A DNA stretch of 64,000 nt from the NCBI RefSeq assembly GCF_014251375.1, contig NZ_CP059187.1, forward strand, positions 425,810 through 489,809. The letters run 5' to 3'. The position numbers and the translations under genes were made by a program. Source of the stretch: Blattabacterium cuenoti (GTDB lineage Bacteria; Bacteroidota; Bacteroidia; Flavobacteriales; Blattabacteriaceae). Of this stretch, positions 36,391-48,981 are shown in pieces; position 1 is the first letter of the stretch; each line of letters opens with the position of its first letter. Under the pieces are notes generated by a model. The model did not search any database. It saw nothing but the letters and a program-made list of their open reading frames with translations, and had not been told where the DNA came from.

Positions 36391-38055
36391 TTGCACTTTA
36401 TTGAAAAAGTTATAGAAGAAGATATAAAAAAAGGATTTCCTATTAATAAAATTCGATTCAGATTTCCTCCTGAACCAAATGGATATCTTCATATTGGACA
36501 TGTGAAAGCAATATATCTCAATTTTGAATTGGGAAAAAAATACCAAGCTCCTGTTTATTTAAGATTTGACGATACAAATCCTATAGTAGAAGAAAAAAAA
36601 TTTATAGAATCTATTAAAAAAGATATCCTATTTCTAGGATTTAAATGGGATCATGAAAGTTATGCATCAGATTATTTTCATAAACTTTATGAATGGGCTA
36701 TTTCTCTAATTAAAATGAATAAAGCTTATGTAGATCATCATTCTAAAAAAGTTATTCAACTTCGAAGAAAAACTCCACTTGAACATGGAATCAATAGTAA
36801 TTATCGGAATAGATCTATAAATGAGAATTTATACCTTTTCGAAAAAATGAAAAATGGTTTTTTTGAAGAAGGAACATGTGTCCTGAGAGCTAAAATAGAT
36901 ATGAAATCATCAAATATGAATATGAGAGATCCAATTATGTATCGAATTTTAAAAAAAAATCATACTCGTACTGGAGATAAATGGTGTATTTATCCTACTT
37001 ATGATTGGACTCATGGACAATGTGATTATATTGAACAAATATCTCATTCTTTATGTTCGTTGGAATTTGAAAATAGAAGACCATTATACAACTGGTATCT
37101 AGATCAAATCTATGAAAAAAATAAGATACGTCCTAAACAAATAGAATTTTCAAGATTAAATTTGAGTTACACACTAACTAGTAAAAGAAAAATTCAATAT
37201 TTAATAGAAAAAAAAATTATCCCATCTTGGGATGATCCAAGAATTCTAACTATATCTGGATTACGTCGTAGAGGATATACTCCAAAATCTCTTAAAAAAT
37301 TTATTCAAGAAATAGGAATTACAAAAAGAAATAATATTATAGATACATCTCTTTTAGAATTCAGAATTCGAGAGCATCTAAATAAAATAGCCCCTAGAGT
37401 TATGGTTGTAACACAACCCGTCAAATTAGTAATTGATAATTATTCAGATAATAATACGGAATGGATTAATGCAGAAAATAATCCAGAAAATCCAAAATTT
37501 GGACATAGAAAAATACCTTTTTCTAAATTTCTATACATTGAAAAAAATGATTTTTTAGAAAAGAAAACAAAAAAATTTTTTAGATTATCAATTGGAAATG
37601 AAGTCAGACTTAAAAACGCTTATATCATTAAAGCAAATTCAGTAATAAAAAATTCTAATGGAGAAATAATAGAAATTCATTGCTCCTATGATCCTAAAAG
37701 TAAATCTGGAAAACAAAAAAAAACGGAAAAAAAAAGAGTCAAAAGCACTTTGCATTGGGTTTCTATAAAACATGCTATTCCTATAGTAATCCATTTATAT
37801 CATCCTATTTTTTTAAAAAGAGATCCCAATATGGGAGATTATCAAAAATATATAAACCCAAAAACAATAGAAAAAATTAAAGCATATTCAGAGCCAACTT
37901 TAAATCAAGCAAATATAGGAGAATATTTTCAATTTCAGAGAATAGGATACTTTTATGTAGAGAAAAATAATAATGAAAATATCATTTTTAATAAAATAGT
38001 TTCCATAAAAGATAAATGGAAAAAAATTCAAAAAAAAGATTTATTACCTGAATAA
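36391..38055 (+). CDS. glnS: Glutaminyl-tRNA synthetase
   Basis: Class I synthetase for Gln. FPPEPNGYLHIGHVKA holds the HIGH motif (residues about 33-37) and LTSKRKI is the KMSKS-type loop. ENRRPLYNWYLDQ and RFDDTNP are typical of the GlnRS/GluRS family, and the C-terminal beta-barrel domains (residues about 340-540) mark GlnRS. The length of 554 residues is normal. The frame starts with TTG at 36391 (LHFIEKVIEED); no ATG is found upstream in frame before the family's first conserved residues. Confidence 0.93.
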   Translation: MHFIEKVIEEDIKKGFPINKIRFRFPPEPNGYLHIGHVKAIYLNFELGKKYQAPVYLRFDDTNPIVEEKKFIESIKKDILFLGFKWDHESYASDYFHKLYEWAISLIKMNKAYVDHHSKKVIQLRRKTPLEHGINSNYRNRSINENLYLFEKMKNGFFEEGTCVLRAKIDMKSSNMNMRDPIMYRILKKNHTRTGDKWCIYPTYDWTHGQCDYIEQISHSLCSLEFENRRPLYNWYLDQIYEKNKIRPKQIEFSRLNLSYTLTSKRKIQYLIEKKIIPSWDDPRILTISGLRRRGYTPKSLKKFIQEIGITKRNNIIDTSLLEFRIREHLNKIAPRVMVVTQPVKLVIDNYSDNNTEWINAENNPENPKFGHRKIPFSKFLYIEKNDFLEKKTKKFFRLSIGNEVRLKNAYIIKANSVIKNSNGEIIEIHCSYDPKSKSGKQKKTEKKRVKSTLHWVSIKHAIPIVIHLYHPIFLKRDPNMGDYQKYINPKTIEKIKAYSEPTLNQANIGEYFQFQRIGYFYVEKNNNENIIFNKIVSIKDKWKKIQKKDLLPE

Positions 38056-38093
38056 TTTGATTCTTTCTGAATAATAAATAAATCAAAATCAAT

Positions 38094-41000
38094 TCATAAA
38101 ATTTCTGAATATATATTTTCATATTCTTTCAAACCAGTTCCCGCCGGGATCTTGTGTCCTACAATAACATTTTCTTTTAATCCATATAAGTAATCTGTTT
38201 TGCTACTTATTGCAGCTTCACTTAATACTTTTGTTGTTTCTTGAAAAGAAGCTGCAGATATAAAAGATTTTGTCTGAAGAGCAGCTCTCGTTATTCCCTG
38301 TAATACTGGCCTAGCAGTTGCAGGAATAGCATTTCTTGTTTTTATCAATTTTTTATTCTTATACTTTAAAACTGCGTTTTCATTTCTAAAATCTCTAGAA
38401 CTGATTAGAGATCCAGATTGGAAAATTTCAGAATCTCCTGGATCTTCAATAAATTTCATATGATAAATTCTATCATTTTCCTCTATAAAATCATCTTTAT
38501 ATTCAATATTTCCTTCTAAAAATCGAGTATCTCCTACATCCATTACCTCTACTTTTCGCATCATTTGCAAAACAATAACTTCAAAATGTTTATCATTAAT
38601 CTTAACTCCTTGTAAACGGTATACTTCTTGTATTTCTCTTACTAAATATTCCTGAACGGCTCTAGCTCCCTTTATGTTCAAAATATCATTAGGAGTAACC
38701 GCGCCATCTGATAAAGGCATTCCTGCTTTTACATAATCATTTTCTTGAACTAAAACCTGATTGGAAAGTTTTACAAGATATTTTCTTATCTCACCTGTCT
38801 TCGATTCAACTATAATTTCTCTATTTCCTCTTTTTATTTTTCCGTGAGTAACGATTCCATCCATTTCAGAAACTACAGCAGGATTAGAAGGATTTCTAGC
38901 TTCAAATAATTCAGATAAACGAGGTAATCCACCTGTTATATCACCAGACTTAGCAGATTTTCTAGGAACTTTTACCAAAATCTTACCTACTTCTATTTTT
39001 TCTTTATCATCAACCATTAAATGTGCACCTACAGGAAGATTATATACCTTTAATTCTTCATCATCTTCATTCAAAATTTTTAATGTTGGAATTAAATTTT
39101 TATTTCTTACTTCTGTAATTACTTTTTCTTGAAATCCAGTTTGTTCATCTATTTCAACTTGAAAAGTTGTTCCTTGTTCTAAATGTTGATAAGAAATTAT
39201 TCCCGAAAACTCTGCTATAATTACTGCATTATATAAATCCCATGTACAGATCCGATCACCTTCTTTTAATTTATCTCCATGATGAACATACAAAGTGGCT
39301 CCATAAGGAATATTTTTTGTCATTAAAACAGATGATTTTTCTTTATTAAAAAGTTTCATTTCTGTAGAACGAGAAACGACCACACAAACTTTATTATTTT
39401 CCAAACCATTTTTTGATTTTAAAACTGTTTTAAGATCTTCAAACTCTATTATACCATCATATTTTGATCGTATTTGTGATGATTCTGAAATATTTCCTGC
39501 AGTTCCTCCAACATGAAAAGTTCGTAAAGTTAACTGTGTTCCAGGTTCTCCAATAGATTGCGCAGCAATTACTCCTACAGCTTCTCCTTTTTGAACAATT
39601 TTTCCTGTAGATAAATTCCGACCATAACATTTAGAACAAATCCCCATTTTTGATTCACAAGTAAGTGGAGAACGCACTTCTACAAATTCTATTCCAGATT
39701 TTTCAATCAATTCTGCTATTTTCTCATCAATCATATATCCAGATGAAACTATTAATTTTCCATTTTTTGGATGATAAAGATCATTCAAAGATACCCGGCC
39801 TAAAATTCTATCAAATAACGGCTCAACTATTTCTTCATTTTTTTTTAATGATGATATCTCTAATCCTCTAAGCGTATTACAATCTTCTATTGTTATAATA
39901 ACATCTTGAGCTGCATCAACTAAACGTCTTGTAAGATACCCAGCATCTGCAGTTTTTAACGCAGTATCTGCTAATCCTTTACGTGCACCATGAGTAGATA
40001 TAAAATATTCTAAAATAGAAAGTCCTTCTCTAAAATTAGATAAAATCGGATTTTCAATGATTTCACCTCCAGATGATCCCGTTTTTTGAGGTTTAGCCAT
40101 TAATCCACGCATACCAGAAAGTTGCCGAATTTGTTCTTTAGAACCTCTTGCACCAGAATCTAACATCATATATACAGGATTAAATCCCTGTCTATCCTCA
40201 CGCATATATTTCATTACTTTTTCTGTTAACATCGCATTTGTATTTGTCCATATATCAATAACTTGATTATAACGTTCATTATTTGTTATCAATCCCATAT
40301 TATAGTTCATCTTAACACTATCTACTTGTCGTATAGCCGCCGATACCATACTTTCTTTCTCATCATTTGGAATCATAATATCTCCTAATCCAAATGAAAG
40401 ACCTCCCTTAAATGCATTATAAAAACCCAATTCTTTAATATCATCCAAAAATTTAGCAGTAGTCGGAACATCTGTTAGATGTAATATTTTTCCTATAATT
40501 TCTCTTAGTGATTTTTTTGTTAAAGATTCATTAATATATCCCACTTTTTTAGGAACAACTTGATTAAATAAAACTCTTCCAACAGTTGTTTCTATTATTT
40601 TTTTCAAAAGTTTATCTTCTTCACGAATATCCACTTTTACACGAATTAAAGCATGTAATTCAACTTTATTTTGATTATAAGCTATTTCAACTTCTTCTGG
40701 AGAGTAAAAAGTAATCCACTCTCCTTTTACTTTTTTATTATTATTTAAAGTTGATGCTAAAGGTTTAGTCATATAATATAACCCTAATACCATATCTTGA
40801 GAAGGAACAGTAATAGGAGATCCATTAGCGGGATTCAAAATATTTTGAGAAGACAACATGAGAAGTTGCGCTTCTAAAATTGCACCAGAAGATAAAGGAA
40901 GATGCACGGCCATTTGATCTCCATCAAAATCCGCATTAAAAGCAGCACAAACTAAAGGATGCAACTGAATTGCTTTTCCTTCTATTAATTTAGGTTGAAA

Positions 41001-42344
41001 TGCTTGAATCCCCAATCTATGTAAAGTAGGTGCTCTATTTAATAATAGAGGATGTCCTTTCAATACATTTTCCAAAATTTCCCATATCATAGGATCTCGT
41101 TTATCTATAATTTTTTTTGAAGATTTTACTGTTTTTACAACTCCTCTCTCAATCAATTTTCTGATTATAAAAGGTTTATAAAGTTCTGCTGCCATTTCTT
41201 TAGGAAGCCCACATTCATGTAGTTTCAAATGAGGTCCAACTACAATAACAGAACGTGCAGAATAATCTACCCTTTTACCAAGTAAATTCTGTCTAAAACG
41301 CCCTTGTTTTCCTTTTAAAGAATCAGATAAAGATTTTAAAGGACGATTCCCTTCAGATTTTACTGCTGACACTTTTCTTGAGTTATCAAAAAGTGAATCC
41401 ACAGATTCTTGCAACATCCTTTTTTCATTTCTGAGAATCACCTCAGGGGCTTTAATCTCTATCAATCTTTTTAAACGATTGTTTCTTATGAGAACACGAC
41501 GATATAAATCGGTCATATCGGAAGCTGCATAACGTCCTCCATCCAAAGGAACAAGTGGTCTTAATTCAGGAGGTATAACGGATAAGACATGAATAATCAT
41601 ATGAGAAGCATCCCCCCCATTTTTTTTTCCTTCTCTAAAATATTCTACAACTTGTAACCGTTTTAAAGCTTCAGATCTTCTTTGTTTAGAGGTTTCATTA
41701 TGAACTTGATTCCTTAATTCTAAGGATAAAATATCTAAATCAATTCGATTTAAAAGACCTTCTATCCCTTCAGCACCCATTTTTGCAATAAATTTATTAG
41801 GATCAGTATCTTCTAAATACTGATTTCCTTTCGGAAGTTGATTCAAAACATATAAATATTCTTCTTCTGTAAGAAAATCTCCTTTTTGAAAAAGAGATCC
41901 ATCTGGACGAAACGAAACTCCTCCTTGTATAACTACATATCGCTCATAATAAATAATCATTTCAAGCTTTTTAGATGAAAACCCTAATAAATATCCTATT
42001 TTATTAGGAGAAGTCCGAAAACACCAAATATGAACAACAGGAACTATAAGACTAATATGTCCCATTCGTTCACGTCTTACTTTTTTTTCAGTAACTTCCA
42101 CGCCACATCTATCACAAACTATTCCTTTATAACGAATCCGCTTATATTTTCCGCAAGCACATTCATAATCCTTTATTGGACCAAAAATCCGTTCACAAAA
42201 TAACCCATCTCTTTCCGGTTTATGAGTTCTATAATTAATAGTTTCTGGTTTTAAAACCTCTCCGTGAGATTCTTTTAAAATAGATTCCGGAGACGCAAGT
42301 CTAATAGTGATTTTATTGAACTTAATATTTTTTTTTCTGCTCAT
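38094..42344 (-). CDS. rpoC: DNA-directed RNA polymerase subunit beta-prime
   Basis: The largest RNA polymerase subunit, 1416 residues, full length for Bacteroidetes. The N-terminal zinc site [20 protein letters not shown] is intact, the catalytic NADFDGDQM triad of aspartates lies near residue 466, and the second zinc site ([14 protein letters not shown]) is near 900. The trigger-loop region [13 protein letters not shown] is present. It is the last gene of the long minus-strand operon that starts at the four tRNAs, 62 bases after rpoB. No obvious hairpin terminator follows before glnS, which converges 38 bases away. Confidence 0.98.
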   Translation of the reverse strand: MSRKKNIKFNKITIRLASPESILKESHGEVLKPETINYRTHKPERDGLFCERIFGPIKDYECACGKYKRIRYKGIVCDRCGVEVTEKKVRRERMGHISLIVPVVHIWCFRTSPNKIGYLLGFSSKKLEMIIYYERYVVIQGGVSFRPDGSLFQKGDFLTEEEYLYVLNQLPKGNQYLEDTDPNKFIAKMGAEGIEGLLNRIDLDILSLELRNQVHNETSKQRRSEALKRLQVVEYFREGKKNGGDASHMIIHVLSVIPPELRPLVPLDGGRYAASDMTDLYRRVLIRNNRLKRLIEIKAPEVILRNEKRMLQESVDSLFDNSRKVSAVKSEGNRPLKSLSDSLKGKQGRFRQNLLGKRVDYSARSVIVVGPHLKLHECGLPKEMAAELYKPFIIRKLIERGVVKTVKSSKKIIDKRDPMIWEILENVLKGHPLLLNRAPTLHRLGIQAFQPKLIEGKAIQLHPLVCAAFNADFDGDQMAVHLPLSSGAILEAQLLMLSSQNILNPANGSPITVPSQDMVLGLYYMTKPLASTLNNNKKVKGEWITFYSPEEVEIAYNQNKVELHALIRVKVDIREEDKLLKKIIETTVGRVLFNQVVPKKVGYINESLTKKSLREIIGKILHLTDVPTTAKFLDDIKELGFYNAFKGGLSFGLGDIMIPNDEKESMVSAAIRQVDSVKMNYNMGLITNNERYNQVIDIWTNTNAMLTEKVMKYMREDRQGFNPVYMMLDSGARGSKEQIRQLSGMRGLMAKPQKTGSSGGEIIENPILSNFREGLSILEYFISTHGARKGLADTALKTADAGYLTRRLVDAAQDVIITIEDCNTLRGLEISSLKKNEEIVEPLFDRILGRVSLNDLYHPKNGKLIVSSGYMIDEKIAELIEKSGIEFVEVRSPLTCESKMGICSKCYGRNLSTGKIVQKGEAVGVIAAQSIGEPGTQLTLRTFHVGGTAGNISESSQIRSKYDGIIEFEDLKTVLKSKNGLENNKVCVVVSRSTEMKLFNKEKSSVLMTKNIPYGATLYVHHGDKLKEGDRICTWDLYNAVIIAEFSGIISYQHLEQGTTFQVEIDEQTGFQEKVITEVRNKNLIPTLKILNEDDEELKVYNLPVGAHLMVDDKEKIEVGKILVKVPRKSAKSGDITGGLPRLSELFEARNPSNPAVVSEMDGIVTHGKIKRGNREIIVESKTGEIRKYLVKLSNQVLVQENDYVKAGMPLSDGAVTPNDILNIKGARAVQEYLVREIQEVYRLQGVKINDKHFEVIVLQMMRKVEVMDVGDTRFLEGNIEYKDDFIEENDRIYHMKFIEDPGDSEIFQSGSLISSRDFRNENAVLKYKNKKLIKTRNAIPATARPVLQGITRAALQTKSFISAASFQETTKVLSEAAISSKTDYLYGLKENVIVGHKIPAGTGLKEYENIYSEIL

Positions 42345-42406
42345 AATAATATACTAACTAAACTACTACTCTTATCTTAAGACTATTATATATAATATAC
42401 TACTCT

Positions 42407-45400
42407 TTACTCTTCTAAATCAATATCCAATCCTAATCCTTTTAATTCATAACACAATACATTAAAAGATTCTGGATTATTAGGTTCTGGCATAGGTTCT
42501 CCTTTTACTATAGCTTCATAAGTTTTTGCTCTTCCTATCACATCATCTGATTTAACAGTTAAAATTTCACGTAAAATATTAGAAGATCCAAAAGCTTCCA
42601 AAGCCCAAACTTCCATTTCTCCAAAACGTTGCCCACCAAATTGAGATTTTCCTCCTAAAGGTTGTTGAGTAATGAGTGAATAAGGTCCTATAGAACGGGC
42701 ATGCATTTTATCATCTACCATATGTCCAAGTTTCAACATATATATAACTCCTACTGTTGCTGGTTGATCAAATCTTTCTCCTGTTCCTCCATCAAATAAA
42801 TAAGTTGTTCCAAAACGTGGAATTCCAGATTGATTTGTATAATCAGAAATTTTATTTATAGTCGCTCCATCAAATATAGGAGAAGAAAATTTTATGTTCA
42901 ATTTATATCCTGCCCATCCCAATACTGTTTCATATATTTGCCCAATGTTCATTCTAGATGGAACCCCTAATGGATTTAGAACTATATCTACAGGACTCCC
43001 GTCTTCTAAAAAGGGCATATCTTCTTCACGAAGAATTCTTGCTACTACCCCCTTATTTCCATGTCTTCCTGCCATTTTATCTCCCACTTTTAATTTTCTT
43101 TTTTTTGCAATATAAACTTTAGCCATTTTAATTATTCCAGATGGTAATTCATCTCCAATTGTAATAGAAAACTTTTTATGTTTTAAAGTATTATTAAAAT
43201 CATTAAATGCTATTTTATAATTATGTAAAATTTCAGATATAAGATGATTTGTTTCCACATCATAAGTCCAACAAAATGAAGAAATATTAATAAAATCAGA
43301 TATTTGATTAATCAATTGAGAAGTAAATTTTGTTCCTTTTTTTATTACAATTTCTTGTTTTTTTTCATCAATAATTTCCTGAGATATTTTATCATGTAGA
43401 ATGTAATTCAATTTTTCCAATAAAATATTCCTCAAATCAGAAAATTTTTTATTATATTCTTTTTCAATACGTTCTATTTGTATTTTATCCTTAATTCTAG
43501 ATGTTTTATCTTTAATACTTCTAGTAAATAGTTTCGTATCGATAACAACTCCAAATAATGATGGTTCAGCTTTTAAAGACGCATCTTTTACATTTCCAGC
43601 TTTATCTCCAAAAATAGCTCGCAGTAACTTTTCTTCCGGAGTTGGATCAGATTCTCCTTTAGGAGTTATCTTTCCAATGAGAATATCTCCTGGTTTAACT
43701 TCTGCACCTACGCGAATAATTCCATTTTCATCTAAATCTTTAGTTGCCTCTTCGCTAACATTAGGAATATCATTAGTTAATTCTTCCATTCCTAGTTTGG
43801 TATCACGAACCTCTAAAGAATATTCATCTATATGGATAGAAGTAAACCAATCTTCACTAACTACTTTTTCTGAAATTAAAACAGCATCTTCAAAATTATA
43901 TCCATTACATGGAATAAAAGCAGCTCTTAAATTTCTGCCTAAAGCTAACTCTCCATTTTCAGTTGCGTATCCTTCACACAAAATTTGTCCTTTTACAACT
44001 CTAGTCCCTTTTTTAACAATAGGTTTTAGAGTGATACATGTATTTTGATTTGTTTTCCTAAACTTAATCAAATCATATACTTTAATTTCAGAATCAAATC
44101 TTACTAAAGCTTCTTTTTCAGTTCTATCATAACGAATAATAATTTTTTTTGCATCAATATATTCTACTACTCCATTTTGTTCTGCATTAATTAAAATTCT
44201 TGAATCTCTTGCAACTTGTTTTTCCAATCCAGTTCCAACAATAGGAGATTTAGGTTTTAATAATGGTACTGCTTGACGCATCATATTAGATCCCATAAGA
44301 GCTCTATTCGCATCATCATGTTCTAAAAAAGGTATTAAAGAAGCTGATATAGAGGCTATTTGATTAGGAGCTACATCTACGTAATCTACTTGTTTTGGAG
44401 TTACTACAGGAAAATCTCCATCTTCTCTAGAAATAATTCTATCAGAAAAAAAACTCCCATTTACATCTATAGAATTAGACTGTGCGATAATTTTTCCCTC
44501 TTCTTCTTCTGCACTAAGATATTTAGCTTTTTCTTGAAAATTAGCTTTTCCATTATGAACTAATCTATAAGGAGTTTCTACAAATCCCATTTGATTAATT
44601 TTCGCAAAAACAGAAAGAGAAGATATTAACCCAATATTTGGGCCCTCTGGTGTTTCAATTGGACATAATCTTCCATAATGAGAATAATTGACATCCCTAA
44701 CTTCAAATCCTGCTCTTTCTCTAGATAAACCTCCGGGACCTAAAGCGGATAATCTTCTTTTATGTGTAATTTCAGACAATGGATTCGTCTGATCCATAAA
44801 TTGAGATAATTGGTTAGTTCCAAAAAAAGTGTTAATTACGGAAGATAAAGTTTTAGAATTGATAAGATCTACAGGCATAAATACTTCATTATCACGAACA
44901 TTCATTCTTTCTCTAATTGTTCTAGCCATTCTAGATAAACCAATACTAAATTGTGTATAAAGTTGTTCTCCAACAGTTCTAACTCGTCTATTTGAAAGAT
45001 GATCTATATCATCTACTTCTCTTTTCGAATTAAATAAAGCATTTAAATGTTCAATAATAGCAATTATATCCTCTTTTGTTAAAACTAAATAATTTGGATC
45101 AATATCTAAACCAAGACGTTTATTTAAACGATATCTTCCTACAGGCCCTAAACTATATCTTGTATCAGAAAAAAAAAGCTTGTCTAGAACACTTCTAGCT
45201 GTTTCTTCATCTGGAGGTTCTGTATTTCTAAGTTGTTTATAGATATATTCTACTGCTTCTTTTTCAGAATTAGTAGGATCTTTTTGCAAAGTGTTATAAA
45301 TAATAGAATAATCTTTTTTTCTTCCTTTTTCTTTATGTAATAAGACTGTTTTTATCTCATGTTTTATGAGCAAATCAATGTGTTCTTGTTTGAGCTTAAC

Positions 45401-46240
45401 ATCTCTATCTATAAGAATCTCATTTCTTTCCACAGAGACAACTTCTCCTGTATCTTCATCTACAAAATCCTCATGCCAGATATTCAATACTCTTGCTGCT
45501 AAAGTTCTATATAAAATTAAGTCAGTGGCACTTTTTATAACTTGTACTTCTTCTGCTAAATTGAATATTTCTAATATATCTTTATCTCTTTCATATCCAA
45601 TAGCACGAAGTAAAGTAGTCATAGTCAACTTTTTCTTTCTATCTATATAGGCATACATAACATTATTTATATCCGTAGCAAATTCAATCCAAGATCCTTT
45701 AAAAGGAATTATTCTTGCAGAGTATAATTTAGTTCCATTTGCATGATGAGATTGGCCAAAAAATACTCCTGGAGAACGATGTAGTTGAGAAACAATAACC
45801 CGTTCTGCACCATTGAAAATAAAAGATCCAGAAGGAGTCATATATGGATATGTCCCCAAATAGACATCCTGATATACTGTCTCAAAATCTTCATGTTCTG
45901 GATCAGTACAATATAGTTTTAACTTTGCTTTCAAAGGTACACTATAAGTCACCCCTCTTTCAATACATTCTTCTATAGAATATCTAGGAGCATCTATAGA
46001 ATACCCTTTAAATTCTAAAACGAAAGAGTTTCTAGCATCAGAAATTGGAAAATTTTCTGTAAAAACTTTAAATAAACCTTCATTTTTTATATTTTCTGGT
46101 TTTGTTTCCAGTTGAAAAAATTCTTTAAATGATTTGATTTGAATATCCAAAAAATCAGGATATTCCACTTGTTTTGCTTCTACTACTGAAGAAAAAGTAA
46201 TTCTTTCCGATATTCTTTCTGTATCCCCCAAATTAAACAA
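42407..46240 (-). CDS. rpoB: DNA-directed RNA polymerase subunit beta
   Basis: The second-largest polymerase subunit, 1277 residues. The rifampicin region [28 protein letters not shown] matches sensitive sequences at its key residues (Asp, His, Ser), and [11 protein letters not shown] and the C-terminal [21 protein letters not shown] are conserved. The lineage insertion near residues 950-1020 is rich in Lys/Ile. Codon use and G+C content are higher here than in neighbouring genes. The spacer to rplL upstream is 60 bases and holds no terminator that I can see. Confidence 0.98.
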   Translation of the reverse strand: MFNLGDTERISERITFSSVVEAKQVEYPDFLDIQIKSFKEFFQLETKPENIKNEGLFKVFTENFPISDARNSFVLEFKGYSIDAPRYSIEECIERGVTYSVPLKAKLKLYCTDPEHEDFETVYQDVYLGTYPYMTPSGSFIFNGAERVIVSQLHRSPGVFFGQSHHANGTKLYSARIIPFKGSWIEFATDINNVMYAYIDRKKKLTMTTLLRAIGYERDKDILEIFNLAEEVQVIKSATDLILYRTLAARVLNIWHEDFVDEDTGEVVSVERNEILIDRDVKLKQEHIDLLIKHEIKTVLLHKEKGRKKDYSIIYNTLQKDPTNSEKEAVEYIYKQLRNTEPPDEETARSVLDKLFFSDTRYSLGPVGRYRLNKRLGLDIDPNYLVLTKEDIIAIIEHLNALFNSKREVDDIDHLSNRRVRTVGEQLYTQFSIGLSRMARTIRERMNVRDNEVFMPVDLINSKTLSSVINTFFGTNQLSQFMDQTNPLSEITHKRRLSALGPGGLSRERAGFEVRDVNYSHYGRLCPIETPEGPNIGLISSLSVFAKINQMGFVETPYRLVHNGKANFQEKAKYLSAEEEEGKIIAQSNSIDVNGSFFSDRIISREDGDFPVVTPKQVDYVDVAPNQIASISASLIPFLEHDDANRALMGSNMMRQAVPLLKPKSPIVGTGLEKQVARDSRILINAEQNGVVEYIDAKKIIIRYDRTEKEALVRFDSEIKVYDLIKFRKTNQNTCITLKPIVKKGTRVVKGQILCEGYATENGELALGRNLRAAFIPCNGYNFEDAVLISEKVVSEDWFTSIHIDEYSLEVRDTKLGMEELTNDIPNVSEEATKDLDENGIIRVGAEVKPGDILIGKITPKGESDPTPEEKLLRAIFGDKAGNVKDASLKAEPSLFGVVIDTKLFTRSIKDKTSRIKDKIQIERIEKEYNKKFSDLRNILLEKLNYILHDKISQEIIDEKKQEIVIKKGTKFTSQLINQISDFINISSFCWTYDVETNHLISEILHNYKIAFNDFNNTLKHKKFSITIGDELPSGIIKMAKVYIAKKRKLKVGDKMAGRHGNKGVVARILREEDMPFLEDGSPVDIVLNPLGVPSRMNIGQIYETVLGWAGYKLNIKFSSPIFDGATINKISDYTNQSGIPRFGTTYLFDGGTGERFDQPATVGVIYMLKLGHMVDDKMHARSIGPYSLITQQPLGGKSQFGGQRFGEMEVWALEAFGSSNILREILTVKSDDVIGRAKTYEAIVKGEPMPEPNNPESFNVLCYELKGLGLDIDLEE

Positions 46241-46300
46241 TAATTAAAAATTTTTGAAAAAAAACATAGCTCACTTATAAACTCCAAAAAAATGGAATAT

Positions 46301-46690
46301 TTACTTTAATTCTACTTCTGCCCCTATTTCTTCAAATTTATTCTTTAAATTTTCTGCTTCTTTTTTATCAACAGATTCTTTAAGTACTTTTGGAAGGTGA
46401 TCCACTAATTCTTTAGACTCTTTAAGTCCTTTTCCAGTAATTTCTTTTACTAATTTTACCACAGATAACTTAGAATTACCAGAAGACTTTAGAATCAAAT
46501 TAAAAATACTTTTTTCTTCCTTTTCTGATTCTTTCCCACCTTCTTTTTTTCTAGAAATAGAAGTATCTCCTGACGTTACTAAACCAATATTTGACGGTTC
46601 TATTCCATACTTTTTTTTCAAAAAAAGGGCTAATTCATTTACTTGTTTTACAGTTAAATTTACCAACTGTTCTGCCAAATTTTCTATCAT
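46301..46690 (-). CDS. rplL: 50S ribosomal protein L7/L12
   Basis: L7/L12 forms the flexible stalk that recruits translation GTPases. The N-terminal dimer helices (LAEQLVNLTVKQVNELALFLK), a charged hinge (about 40-60) and the C-terminal domain with KLSVVKLVKEITGKGLKESKELVD are clear. The hinge is Ser/Glu/Lys-rich rather than Ala-rich, an A+T-driven change. The 129 residues fit. It follows rplJ after 14 bases in the usual order. Confidence 0.96.
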   Translation of the reverse strand: MIENLAEQLVNLTVKQVNELALFLKKKYGIEPSNIGLVTSGDTSISRKKEGGKESEKEEKSIFNLILKSSGNSKLSVVKLVKEITGKGLKESKELVDHLPKVLKESVDKKEAENLKNKFEEIGAEVELK

Positions 46691-46704
46691 TTTACTTGAT
46701 TATT

Positions 46705-47253
46705 TTAAATTTTTTTCACTTTTTCCTGTATTCCTTCAAATATTCTAAATATTTTATATTCACCTAATCCTTTCAAATATAAAAGAACATGTTGAATTGG
46801 ATTTTTAAGCAGGTTCATAATCTCAATGATGAGATCTTTTTTAGACTTGAGATGAATTAAAATATCTAAATCTTTATTTCCGAAATAAAAAGATTCTTCT
46901 ACATAAGCTCCTTTAAAATAGGGTTTTACAATTTTTTCTTTAATATGAAAATTTTTTATGATTTTTGATGGAATTCCTCCACTATTTTCTAAATTAGAAA
47001 ATAGGACAGTAGTATTTCCATTTAAAATGGAAAAAAAAGAATCTAATTTTTGATTTTCAGTTTTTTCTAAAGCTTTTCTCAGTAAAGTATTTTTCACTAC
47101 TTTCATTTGAATATGAAATTCATGAAATTTTTTTCTAAGAATAGAAATTTGATTAGAATTTAAACCAGAAATATCAATTAAGTATATTGTATTATTATTA
47201 GATAATATAGAAACTAATTTTAATAATTTTTCCCTTTTTTTTTCTTTCTTCAT
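46705..47253 (-). CDS. rplJ: 50S ribosomal protein L10
   Basis: L10 anchors the L7/L12 dimers to the ribosome. The N-terminal part with YLIDISGLNSNQISILRKKF and VVKNTLLRKALE is typical; the C-terminal helix that binds L12 is present (LKNPIQHVLLYLKGLGEYKIFRIFEGIQEKV). The 182 residues match the usual length in Bacteroidetes. It lies between rplA (6 bases upstream) and rplL, so all are one transcript. An L10 leader is not evident because the spacer is too short. Confidence 0.95.
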   Translation of the reverse strand: MKKEKKREKLLKLVSILSNNNTIYLIDISGLNSNQISILRKKFHEFHIQMKVVKNTLLRKALEKTENQKLDSFFSILNGNTTVLFSNLENSGGIPSKIIKNFHIKEKIVKPYFKGAYVEESFYFGNKDLDILIHLKSKKDLIIEIMNLLKNPIQHVLLYLKGLGEYKIFRIFEGIQEKVKKI

Positions 47254-47259
47254 TTGTTT

Positions 47260-47949
47260 TTATATTATAAAACTTTTTGTATCCACAAAAATGCTATTGC
47301 TCATAGTAGTGGATAAATAAATACTCTTGATATAAGTTCCCTTACAAGAAGATGGTTTACTTCTAATAATCTTATTCATAAATTCCTTTGCATTATCTAA
47401 TAAACACTGATTAGAAAAAGAAACTCTTCCAATAGAAGAATGAATCACTCCATAACGATCTGATTTAAAAAATATTTTTCCAGATTTTATCTCCTTAATA
47501 GACTTACTTGGATTTACAGAAACTGTATCCAGTTTAGGATTTGGCATTAAACCTCTAGACCCTAATATTTTTCCAAAATATCTTAATTCTGGCATTACTG
47601 ATGGAACAGTAACTATAACATCAATATCGGTCCATCCAGATTTAATTTTTTCTATGTAGTCCAATCCAACATAATCAGCTCCAGCATTTTTAGATTCTAA
47701 TTCTTTATCTTTAGGAACTAAAGCTAAAACACGAATGTTTTTTCCCGTTCCATGTGGTAATTTTACAGATCCTCTTAGAAAATTTTGCAATTTTTTCTCT
47801 ATCTCTAGATGAATAGAAATATCAACAGAAGCGTCAAATTTTACAAAGGTGATTTCTTTGACAAGAGAAGATGCTTCTTCTAAAGAATATTTTTTTTTAC
47901 TGATTTTTTCTAAAATATTTTTCCTATTTTTAGTTAACTTTTTTGACAT
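47260..47949 (-). CDS. rplA: 50S ribosomal protein L1
   Basis: L1 binds 23S rRNA at the L1 stalk and its own mRNA. The start is placed at the ATG at 47949 (MSKKLTKNRKNILE), giving 229 residues; the frame is open further upstream into rplK, but that extension does not resemble L1. FVKFDASVDISIHLEIE, GLMPNPKLDTVS and SSIGRVSFSN are typical. It follows rplK after 22 bases. Confidence 0.94.
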   Translation of the reverse strand: MSKKLTKNRKNILEKISKKKYSLEEASSLVKEITFVKFDASVDISIHLEIEKKLQNFLRGSVKLPHGTGKNIRVLALVPKDKELESKNAGADYVGLDYIEKIKSGWTDIDVIVTVPSVMPELRYFGKILGSRGLMPNPKLDTVSVNPSKSIKEIKSGKIFFKSDRYGVIHSSIGRVSFSNQCLLDNAKEFMNKIIRSKPSSCKGTYIKSIYLSTTMSNSIFVDTKSFII

Positions 47950-47971
47950 ATAAAAAATGAAAATGTGTATT

Positions 47972-48409
47972 TTAAATTTTCGTTTCGTAAACTTCCACTC
48001 CCATAGAACGTGCAGTTCCAACAATCATTGACATAGCGGCTTCAATTGAAAGACAATTGAAATCTTCCATTTTATTTTTTGCTATTATTCTTATTTGATC
48101 CATACTTATTTTTCCAATCTTAGAACGATTTGATTCTCCAGATCCTTTTTTTAATCGAATCAAATTCAATATTTGAACAGAAACTGGAGATTTTTTAATC
48201 AAGAAAGAAAAAGATTTATCTTCATAAATAGTAAGAATAACTGGACAGATTTCACCTTTTCTATTTTGAGTTCTAGAGTTATATTGCTTACAAAATTCCA
48301 TTATATTCACCCCGGCGCTTCCTAAAATAGGTCCTATGGGAGGAGAAGGATTAGCCGATCCTCCATTTATTTTTTGTATTTTTATTCTCTTAACTATTCT
48401 TTTTTTCAT
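47972..48409 (-). CDS. rplK: 50S ribosomal protein L11
   Basis: L11 forms the GTPase-associated centre and binds 23S rRNA. The 145 residues include the N-terminal GGSANPSPPIGPILGSAGVN, which has the PxxP region that thiopeptides contact (though AxPAPP is here NPSPP), and the C-terminal RNA-binding domain with GTARSMGVEV. It follows nusG closely, 3 bases after its stop, so the two are very likely translated together. Confidence 0.96.
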   Translation of the reverse strand: MKKRIVKRIKIQKINGGSANPSPPIGPILGSAGVNIMEFCKQYNSRTQNRKGEICPVILTIYEDKSFSFLIKKSPVSVQILNLIRLKKGSGESNRSKIGKISMDQIRIIAKNKMEDFNCLSIEAAMSMIVGTARSMGVEVYETKI

Positions 48410-48412
48410 TGT

Positions 48413-48967
48413 TTAAATTTTTTCTATTTGTGTAAAATTTAATTCAAGCGGAGTTTTTCTTCCAAAAATTAAAACAGCTAATTCCAATTTTCTTTTTTCT
48501 TCATTAATTTTTTCAATTGTTCCGTTAAATCCACTAAAAGGACCATCTATTACTTTTATTGTTTCTCCTACTACAAAAGGAATATTCACATTTTCATAAA
48601 TTTCTGATAATTGATCTATTTTTCCCAACATTTTATTCACTTCTTCTGTTCTCATAGGAATAGCTGCCCCCCCTTTTCCTTCACTTAAAAAATTAATAAC
48701 TCCAGGTACATTTTTAATCGCATGAACGGCCTCTCCTTCAAGATGAGCTTCCACCATGACGTATCCCGGATAATAAACTTTTTCTCTATGAACTTTCTTC
48801 CCTTTTCTCATTTGTATCACTTTTTCTATTGGGACTAAAACCTTTCCTATATATTCTTGATAGCCTCCATTATCTCTCACTTCATTTTCTATATATGATT
48901 TTACTTTATTTTCTTTCCCGCTAATGGTTTTAATAACATACCATTTCCTTTCCAAATCACTCATCAA
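48413..48967 (-). CDS. nusG: Transcription termination/antitermination protein NusG
   Basis: NusG links RNA polymerase to Rho or to the ribosome. The NGN domain (RKWYVIKTISGKENKVKSYIE, and YPGYVMVEAHLEGEA) and the C-terminal KOW domain (GETIKVIDGPFSGFNGTIEKI) are both present, with 184 residues. Two ATG codons stand together at the start; either may be used. secE lies upstream by 14 bases and rplK downstream by 3. Confidence 0.96.
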   Translation of the reverse strand: MMSDLERKWYVIKTISGKENKVKSYIENEVRDNGGYQEYIGKVLVPIEKVIQMRKGKKVHREKVYYPGYVMVEAHLEGEAVHAIKNVPGVINFLSEGKGGAAIPMRTEEVNKMLGKIDQLSEIYENVNIPFVVGETIKVIDGPFSGFNGTIEKINEEKRKLELAVLIFGRKTPLELNFTQIEKI

Positions 48968-48981
48968 TATTTTATTTTATA

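Noticed and set aside
42894..45650. Plus-strand open frames within rpoB
   Set aside because: They are shadows of the rpoB coding strand with no start signals and no recognisable domains.
47950..48024. N-terminal extension of L1
   Set aside because: It overlaps rplK in another frame and does not resemble L1; MSKKLTKNRK at 47949 does.
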